Assembly (NCBI GenBank): GCA_902491395.1 | Contig: CABUHO010000007.1 | Location: 23,131 to 87,130, forward strand | Reading direction: 5' to 3' | From: an uncultured Collinsella sp. | GTDB taxonomy: Bacteria; Actinomycetota; Coriobacteriia; Coriobacteriales; Coriobacteriaceae | DNA: 64,000 nt | Shown here: positions 59,406 to 64,000 of the stretch, in pieces | Layout: every line of letters begins with the position of its first letter | Position numbering within the stretch: the stretch's first letter is position 1 | Program-made: the position numbers and the translations under genes | Notes under the pieces: model-generated | Seen by the model: the letters and a program-made list of their open reading frames with translations, nothing else | Database searches by the model: none | What the model was told of the DNA's origin: nothing

Positions 59406-59528
59406 AAACTCCGCCCAACAAACCCAATCGAGCACCAATCAAAACCGCGATCAATCTTACCCTGTCAAACGCAGCTCATGTCCAATCGAGCGCAGACAAG
59501 TTACCTTTGCGCTATGGGTGCTGGTCCG

Positions 59529-59963
59529 CTAGCTCTCCCAGCTGGCGCGGATGGTTGCTGCGACATCCCCCAAGCGCTGACCAAGAGCTGCCAAGTGCTG
59601 AAGTACCTCATTGGGCGAGGCGCCGTTGAGGATGCACGTGAGGGCATACGACGCCAGAAAGATGGCCGCAAGCCCCAACGGGATGAGCACGATCATCGCC
59701 AATGTGCGCAGGCGCTGGCCCAAACGGCGGCGGCGCGCGCGGCGTTTGTCGAACGCGAGCTCCTGCGCATATGAATCTTGCTGTACGGAATAGGCCTCTG
59801 GCGCCGATTCACACCCGGGCACAGCTGCAGGTACAGCAGCGGGCACGACATTTTGCGCAAAGGGCTGGGCTGCCGCCCCTTGCATTTGCATCTCCATGAG
59901 TCGTTGCTGCTGACGCAGCATGCGCTCAGCTTGCTGCTGCGGAGTCTCAAGAAACAGATCCAT
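59529..59963 (-). CDS. Hypothetical single-pass membrane protein
   Basis: 144 aa. Met/Gln-rich N-terminal helix (QQQAERMLRQQQRLMEMQMQ), an Ala/Pro stretch, a basic patch (DKRRARRRRLGQRLR) and one transmembrane segment (about 88-110) followed by a short amphipathic tail. GGAGG stands 5 nt before ATG 59963. Family not recognised. The basic-then-hydrophobic order suggests the N-terminus is cytosolic. Confidence 0.7.
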   Translation of the reverse strand: MDLFLETPQQQAERMLRQQQRLMEMQMQGAAAQPFAQNVVPAAVPAAVPGCESAPEAYSVQQDSYAQELAFDKRRARRRRLGQRLRTLAMIVLIPLGLAAIFLASYALTCILNGASPNEVLQHLAALGQRLGDVAATIRASWES

Positions 59964-60223
59964 GCTGGCCTCCAAAATCGGAGCATTCGACGCTTACGAC
60001 CAGCATCCCGCACCGCCATGACCGCGACAACGCAATCGCCGGCAATAGCCACAAAGTTTCTTTTGCTCAAAAGCTGTCGAAAAGCTCAACAACTCCTCTA
60101 CCAGCACTTTCTCTGAGCTTTTTTCGCCAGCGATCTTTTGGCCTTCCACCCTTACGCCAACTGACCAAAATCTAACCAAAAACTTGACGAAAATTGTGAA
60201 GACAGGGACCCCACACACAAAAA
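59964..60223. other. Intergenic leader region upstream of the small membrane protein gene
   Basis: About 260 bases with an AT-rich stretch at 60165-60200 that may hold the promoter. A weak minus-strand ORF crosses it but lacks a start site and coding character. No other feature seen. Confidence 0.4.
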
Positions 60224-60386
60224 CGTGCCGCCCCAAAAGGGGCGGCACGCAAACTTATAATCAGCTTTTCAGTACCGAGCGCGCAACGACCCAACGCCGG
60301 AGCGTGGGGCGGGGAAACACCTTTGCCTCGCGCGACTCTGCGGAGCCGTGAGCGAGAGGGAAAGGTATTTCCCCGCCCCACGCTCC
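60224..60386 (-). repeat. Paired 3' element, copy 1: long hairpin, conserved linker, terminator
   Basis: Read on the minus strand after the stop of the downstream-listed membrane protein gene (60405): a hairpin with perfect 19-bp outer arms (60368-60386 with 60299-60317), a conserved linker of about 50 nt containing GAAAAGCTGAT and AAGTTTG, and a terminator CGTGCCGCCCC/GGGGCGGCACG (60224-60249) with T5. A homologous element is at 61128-61287. Confidence 0.85.
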
Positions 60387-60404
60387 GCAGTCGGTGAAGG
60401 TAGG

Positions 60405-61037
60405 CTACATGCCCGCGAGACCTCGAACTGCGGTGGCACACATAAACGCCAGGACTAGGATCACGAGTGAGCCCGCGATGTCGACCAGCACGCCCATTGC
60501 GCGACGCTCAAACAGCCAGCTCTCAAAGTGCGGAGCAACATTGCGCCAGACACGCCACAACAAGATGCCCATGCCGATGACGCCGGGAATATTGAGCAGC
60601 AAAATCTCGGAGCACAAGAGGCCGATCAAGTTGCCGGCGGCAAAGCCCGCATCGCCCTCGCAGTATTTGCGATAAATCATGTACAGCATGTACGCTACAA
60701 ACGGCTGCAAGCACGCAGAGATAAACGTGACCACCATCGAGGGGTCCTGAGAAAAGACATCGGTGAGCTTATCCACGCTCGTGGCATCTTTCGAAGCCAA
60801 GAGCAAGCCAATGACCACCACGGACACCACGCCCAAGATAACCTCGACCAGAGTAAACAACTTAGCAGTCAGATCCTCGCTAGCCGTATTGAGGTGAGGC
60901 GCCCACTCAGGATGAGCATGCGCGCCGACCTTCTTGTCTTTCTCGGCACGATCGGCCATTTTACCCTCGACAACCCGACGGCCAGGATCCTTGCGAGTTC
61001 CCGCCGCAGCAACCCGAGCCCGAGATTTCTTACCCAT
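60405..61037 (-). CDS. Hypothetical multi-pass membrane protein
   Basis: 210 aa. A charged cytosolic N-terminus (about 1-55: basic, then KMADRAEKDKKVGAHAHPEW) and four or five hydrophobic segments (about 60-205). Topology resembles small integral proteins of unknown role; I do not recognise a family. ATG 61037 follows GAGGTG; an ATG three codons earlier is less well placed. Followed by the paired hairpin-terminator element. Confidence 0.7.
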   Translation of the reverse strand: MGKKSRARVAAAGTRKDPGRRVVEGKMADRAEKDKKVGAHAHPEWAPHLNTASEDLTAKLFTLVEVILGVVSVVVIGLLLASKDATSVDKLTDVFSQDPSMVVTFISACLQPFVAYMLYMIYRKYCEGDAGFAAGNLIGLLCSEILLLNIPGVIGMGILLWRVWRNVAPHFESWLFERRAMGVLVDIAGSLVILVLAFMCATAVRGLAGM

Positions 61038-61127
61038 AAAAAACACCTCACAAGAGGAAACGAATAGCCAACGCTACCCAGTGTACCCTCTAAGCAACGT
61101 CACCGCCCCAACCGGCCCCCACAAAAA

Positions 61128-61287
61128 CGTGCCGCCCCATAAGGGGCGGCACACAAACTTCTTATCAGCTTTTCTGTAACGAGCACGCGACGACCCAAAG
61201 CGGGCCGGGAGGGCCGGACTACCTTCCCTCAACGCGACCCTGCGAAGCCGTGAGCGAGGAGGGAAGGTAGTCCGGCCCTCCCGGCCC
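61128..61287 (-). repeat. Paired 3' element, copy 2: long hairpin, conserved linker, terminator
   Basis: After the rubrerythrin stop: a perfect 29-bp inverted repeat (61202-61230 with 61259-61287) around a 28-nt loop, the same linker as in copy 1 (about 85% identical by eye), and a terminator GTGCCGCCCC/GGGGCGGCAC (61129-61152). Stem sequences differ completely from copy 1, whereas the loop core CTGCG-A/G-AGCCGTGAGCGAG, linker and terminator are conserved. Confidence 0.87.
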
Positions 61288-61308
61288 AGCTCACGCTAGC
61301 GCCAAGCG

Positions 61309-61848
61309 CTAGTAGTTCACCACCTGCTCCTCAAAGTACGCCTTCGGGTGGTTACACACCGGGCACACCTCAGGCGCCTCGGCACCCACATGCAGGTGCC
61401 CGCAGTTCAGGCACTTCCACACCTTCACGCCCTCGCGCTCAAACACCTCGCCCGACTCGATGCGCTCGACGAGCTTGTTGTAGCGCTCCTCGTGGGCCTT
61501 CTCGACGGCGGCGACACCACGGAACTTTGCGGCAATCTCGGCAAAGCCCTCTTCCTCGGCGGTCTTGGCAAACTCGTCGTACATCGTGGTCCACTCGTAG
61601 TTCTCACCCGCGGCGGCATCGCGCAGATTGTCCAGGGTATCGGGGACGGCGCCATCGTGCAGATACTTAAACCACAGTTTGGCGTGCTCGGACTCGTTGC
61701 CAGCCGTCTCGGCAAAGATGTTCGAGATTTGAACGTAGCCGTCCTTCTTGGCCTTGGAGGCATAGTAGCGATACTTGGTGTGTGCCTGGGACTCACCGGC
61801 AAAAGCGGTCTCGAGGTTCTTCTTGGTTTGAGAATTCTCAAAATCCAT
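61309..61848 (-). CDS. Rubrerythrin
   Basis: 179 aa. A di-iron ferritin-like domain (1 to about 135) with the Glu/His ligands in FAGESQAHTKY, GNESEHAKLW and AAVEKAHEERY, and a C-terminal rubredoxin domain (CLNCGHLHVG...CPVCNH). Peroxide reductase for oxidative-stress defence in anaerobes. ATG 61848 has GAAGGGAAG upstream. Confidence 0.95.
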   Translation of the reverse strand: MDFENSQTKKNLETAFAGESQAHTKYRYYASKAKKDGYVQISNIFAETAGNESEHAKLWFKYLHDGAVPDTLDNLRDAAAGENYEWTTMYDEFAKTAEEEGFAEIAAKFRGVAAVEKAHEERYNKLVERIESGEVFEREGVKVWKCLNCGHLHVGAEAPEVCPVCNHPKAYFEEQVVNY

Positions 61849-61962
61849 AGGTGTACTTCCCTTCAACGCATGCCGCCCGTAGGCTTCGAGCGGCCTCGTC
61901 TTTAGGATGCCCTCATGCCGAAAATCTAAACCTTACAATCCTGTTCTTCAGATTTGCACGGG

Positions 61963-62868
61963 CTAGATGCTCAGCCAGCGATCGCCCTCGGCTCGGCAAA
62001 AGCCCTCACGCTCCAGGTCGGCCAGAATGCCCGCGACAAGCTCGCGCTCGACCGGTCCACGCCCAGCCGCCGCTTCCATCTCGTTAACGCCCACCACGGC
62101 ATCAGCAAGCGTAATCCCCGCCGGCTGGCCATCGCGCGCTGCCAGCAACATGCGCACGATATGCGCGCGCTTTTGGCGACGTGAGCCCTCAAACTTTGAT
62201 TGACGGCTATAGCCCGCCGAGCGCCTGGACGGATTGGGCAACGTCTTTTTTAGATATGCGCCGTAATCTAGCAACGCGTAATACCACGCGCGCGGCGTAT
62301 CGGCATCATCGAGCGGCACGGCAAAGGGAGCGATCTCGTCGGTCGCCGCACCGGGGGCCGCCGGACAGGCCGCCTGAATCAGCGGCACCAGCTCGCGATC
62401 GGGAACAGCCGGCACATCGGGAAAGAAGTGATGCAGAAAAACCGTTCGGACGTTGGTCTCCAGGTACACGCCCGGAAGATCGAACGCGAACGATCGGATG
62501 CCCTGCGCCGTCGCGGGGCCAATACCGGGCAGGGCAACCAGGTCGCGCGTCTCGCGTGGAAACTCCCCACCCCAGTCCTCCACAACGCACTGAGCGGCCC
62601 TGTGAAGCGCCAGAGCGCGTCGGTTGTAGCCCATGCCCTGCCAAGCATCCAAAACATCCGAGGGCGCCGCCTGCGCAAGTGCCTGCACGGTCGGAAAACG
62701 ATCGAGCCATGCGGGCATGCGTGTCTCCACGCGCGGCACCTGCGTCTGCTGCAACATAACCTCGGAGAGCCAGATGATATAGGGGTCGCGCGTGCGGCGC
62801 CACGGAAGGTCGCGATAACGCAGGACCCCTTCCGCACGAATCATCGAACGAAAGGGGTCCTGAATCAT
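61963..62868 (-). CDS. MutY-like HhH-GPD DNA glycosylase without Fe-S loop
   Basis: 301 aa. The N-terminal HhH-GPD fold matches adenine glycosylase MutY: Glu36 in EVMLQQTQV (the catalytic Glu position) and hairpin LPGIGPATA. Two departures: the catalytic Asp position of MutY (DGN) reads Glu137 in LETNV, and the 4Fe-4S cysteines are absent; the region after DYGAYL is Arg/Lys/Ser-rich instead. The C-terminal 60 residues form a small winged-helix-like part rather than the usual NUDIX-like domain. AAGGAG precedes the ATG. Probably a base-excision glycosylase with altered chemistry or specificity; cotranscribed behind rrf2. Confidence 0.8.
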   Translation of the reverse strand: MIQDPFRSMIRAEGVLRYRDLPWRRTRDPYIIWLSEVMLQQTQVPRVETRMPAWLDRFPTVQALAQAAPSDVLDAWQGMGYNRRALALHRAAQCVVEDWGGEFPRETRDLVALPGIGPATAQGIRSFAFDLPGVYLETNVRTVFLHHFFPDVPAVPDRELVPLIQAACPAAPGAATDEIAPFAVPLDDADTPRAWYYALLDYGAYLKKTLPNPSRRSAGYSRQSKFEGSRRQKRAHIVRMLLAARDGQPAGITLADAVVGVNEMEAAAGRGPVERELVAGILADLEREGFCRAEGDRWLSI

Positions 62869-62889
62869 AGCTATGCTCCTTATGCGGCG

Positions 62890-63375
62890 CTATTCCTCCC
62901 GGCAAGCGCACGTACAGGTGGCGTACTCGGGAAACGCATCGCGATCGGCGAATTTGGGATCGACAGCCGGGAACTGGCGGCGAGCGACGACATCACCCAA
63001 CGAAACGGAATCGAGGTAATCGCGCATCAACGCCTGGGCTCCAGCCCACAGGGGATGATAGCAGCACGTGCCCATGCGTGCACAGTCTCCGTCGGGGGCC
63101 GTGCAATCGTTCATAACCATGGGGCCCTGAACGGCCTCGACGACCTGGCGGATAGTAACGTCGTCCGGGCTGACTTTGAGGCGCATACCGCCGTGGACTC
63201 CACGCAGGCTCTCCACTATTCCGGCCTGGACCAAGCCGTGCTGGATCGAGCGGGCAAACGAATACGGCACATTGACCTCTTCGGCAGCGGTGCGAACAGA
63301 AAGCAAACGCTCCGGCTCCTCGGCAAGCATCGCCAACATGCGCAGGGCATAATCAGTCTTCCTCGATATGTCCAT
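62890..63375 (-). CDS. Rrf2 family transcriptional regulator
   Basis: 161 aa. Winged helix about 1-75 (MDISRKTDYALRMLAMLAE, VRTAAEEVNVPYSFARSIQHGL, RGVHGGMRL). A Cys cluster follows (C-x7-C-x5-CC around residues 91-105), the usual place for an Fe-S ligand set, so it may sense redox, iron or nitric oxide. A second Cys trio is at the extreme C-terminus (CTCAC). Upstream gene of the two-gene operon with the MutY-like gene. Confidence 0.9.
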   Translation of the reverse strand: MDISRKTDYALRMLAMLAEEPERLLSVRTAAEEVNVPYSFARSIQHGLVQAGIVESLRGVHGGMRLKVSPDDVTIRQVVEAVQGPMVMNDCTAPDGDCARMGTCCYHPLWAGAQALMRDYLDSVSLGDVVARRQFPAVDPKFADRDAFPEYATCTCACREE

Positions 63376-63533
63376 TTTTCCCCTTTCAAGGAATACGAAC
63401 AGCTCGAACGAGCTCCGGGGCCGAGCTTGTGTCGAGACACCAATGACCGTCAGGACACCTGATAGTAAATCGGATATCCACTGAATGCCGCACTTGGAGC
63501 GAAATACATCAGATACGGCCTACAATGCAGTTT

Positions 63534-63562
63534 AGTATAACCTAACCCCCTGTCTCGTTGAA
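63534..63562 (-). promoter_or_regulatory. Promoter of the rrf2 operon
   Basis: On the minus strand TTCAAC (63557-63562), a 17-bp spacer and TATACT (63534-63539), giving a leader of about 150 nt. A perfect 12-bp palindrome TGTTGCGCAACA lies just upstream (63567-63578), possibly an autoregulatory site. Confidence 0.6.
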
Positions 63563-63688
63563 CGGGTGTTGCGCAACAAACCTCTTGTTTAGACAGATAT
63601 ACTTATTTGTTTTTCCTTGTGCCTCGAGGGCATGGGGGTTCCGATCAAAGAAGCGTCAGGGCGATTATTCCGACACAATGGCCTATTA

Positions 63689-63722
63689 AACGCAAAAAGC
63701 CACGTCCGAAGACGTGGCTTTA
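63689..63722 (-). terminator. Terminator after tRNA-Asp
   Basis: AAAGCCACGTC/GACGTGGCTTT stem with loop TTCGG-like and T-rich end on the minus strand. Confidence 0.85.
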
Positions 63723-63729
63723 ATTGCGT

Positions 63730-63807
<78 letters not shown>

Positions 63808-63853
63808 AGGCAGTCGTTCGCGTTTGTTTCCGCTCGCGTGCGCTGCGGGGATT

Positions 63854-63883
63854 AGTATACACAGAAGTCTGTCCGGCACGCAA
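63854..63883 (-). promoter_or_regulatory. Promoter of tRNA-Asp
   Basis: On the minus strand TTGCGT (63878-63883), an 18-bp spacer and TATACT (63854-63859), about 45 nt before the tRNA. Confidence 0.65.
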
Positions 63884-64000
63884 CAACTTTTTTGAAAAAA
63901 TTTTTCGGGTCTGTCCGGGAGGGTCTCCGGGGCTGAGGGCGGGGGTTAAGTTTGCTGCTCTACAGTCCTGCGCAAGACGGAAAGCACATTAAGTGCTTTC
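63884..64000. other. Right edge of the window
   Basis: No gene. An AT-rich run (63885-63907) is followed by a GAAAGCAC/GTGCTTTC hairpin at 63977-64000 that looks like a terminator cut by the window edge. Confidence 0.5.

Noticed and set aside
59994..60248. 84-codon minus-strand ORF upstream of the small membrane protein gene
   Set aside because: It begins inside a terminator hairpin, lacks a ribosome site and has a skewed composition. Some of its C-terminal sequence looks protein-like, but not enough to call a gene.

Overview
The window is about 60% GC, with a few AT-rich regulatory gaps. It looks like the chromosome of a Coriobacteriia gut actinobacterium, most probably Collinsella. This rests on codon use, a Phe T-box ahead of pheST, the mix of fermentative and sugar-PTS genes, and abundant intergenic palindromes; no rRNA or other marker gene confirms it. 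No prophage, CRISPR array, rRNA or intact insertion sequence was found.

Layout. 1-12.9 kb: a truncated Ca2+-type P-type ATPase, pyruvate kinase, a zinc-dependent phospholipase C-like protein, a CbiMQO nickel/cobalt ECF transporter, and a T-box-pheS-pheT unit. 12.9-20.1 kb: an M32 carboxypeptidase, glmM, a DUF4012 surface protein, a DMT-family exporter and tRNA-Val(GAC). 20.3-31 kb is accessory in character: a DUF5710 protein, a divergent Sau3AI-like restriction-modification pair (probable GATC specificity), an orphan gene, an AlbA_2/Schlafen-type ATP-binding regulator behind an elaborate repeat-rich promoter, an M16C metallopeptidase and a HicAB toxin-antitoxin pair. 31-34.7 kb: 5-FTHF cyclo-ligase, MetA of the acetyl-CoA type, an L-2-hydroxyacid dehydrogenase and a cyclase-family hydrolase.

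34.7-49 kb is the most coherent metabolic block. Three SIS-domain sugar-phosphate deglycase/isomerase paralogs lie among three GntR/UTRA regulators, a complete mannose-family PTS (fused IIAB, IIC, IID), a HAD phosphatase and a transporter. Each regulator can be tied to a SIS gene or operon by a private repeated operator word, which suggests three parallel modules for taking up and cleaving amino-sugar or Amadori compounds such as fructoselysine or glucoselysine. The substrates are inferred, not shown.

49-64 kb is mainly housekeeping: a GNAT acetyltransferase, threonine aldolase, a PAP2 phosphatase, mfd, nth, an ABC exporter, rmuC, two small membrane proteins, rubrerythrin, an rrf2-mutY-like operon and tRNA-Asp(GTC).

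The most unusual content is non-coding. There are several families of long, nested or perfect inverted repeats, duplicated 3'-end elements built as hairpin-conserved linker-terminator, and dispersed GGGAC-core palindromes. One of these palindromes supplies the last codons and stop of two unrelated genes. The clearest regulatory discovery candidates are the duplicated TTATCTCTC arrays flanking the AlbA_2 promoter, the GATC sites inside the methyltransferase promoter, and the three GntR operator sets.
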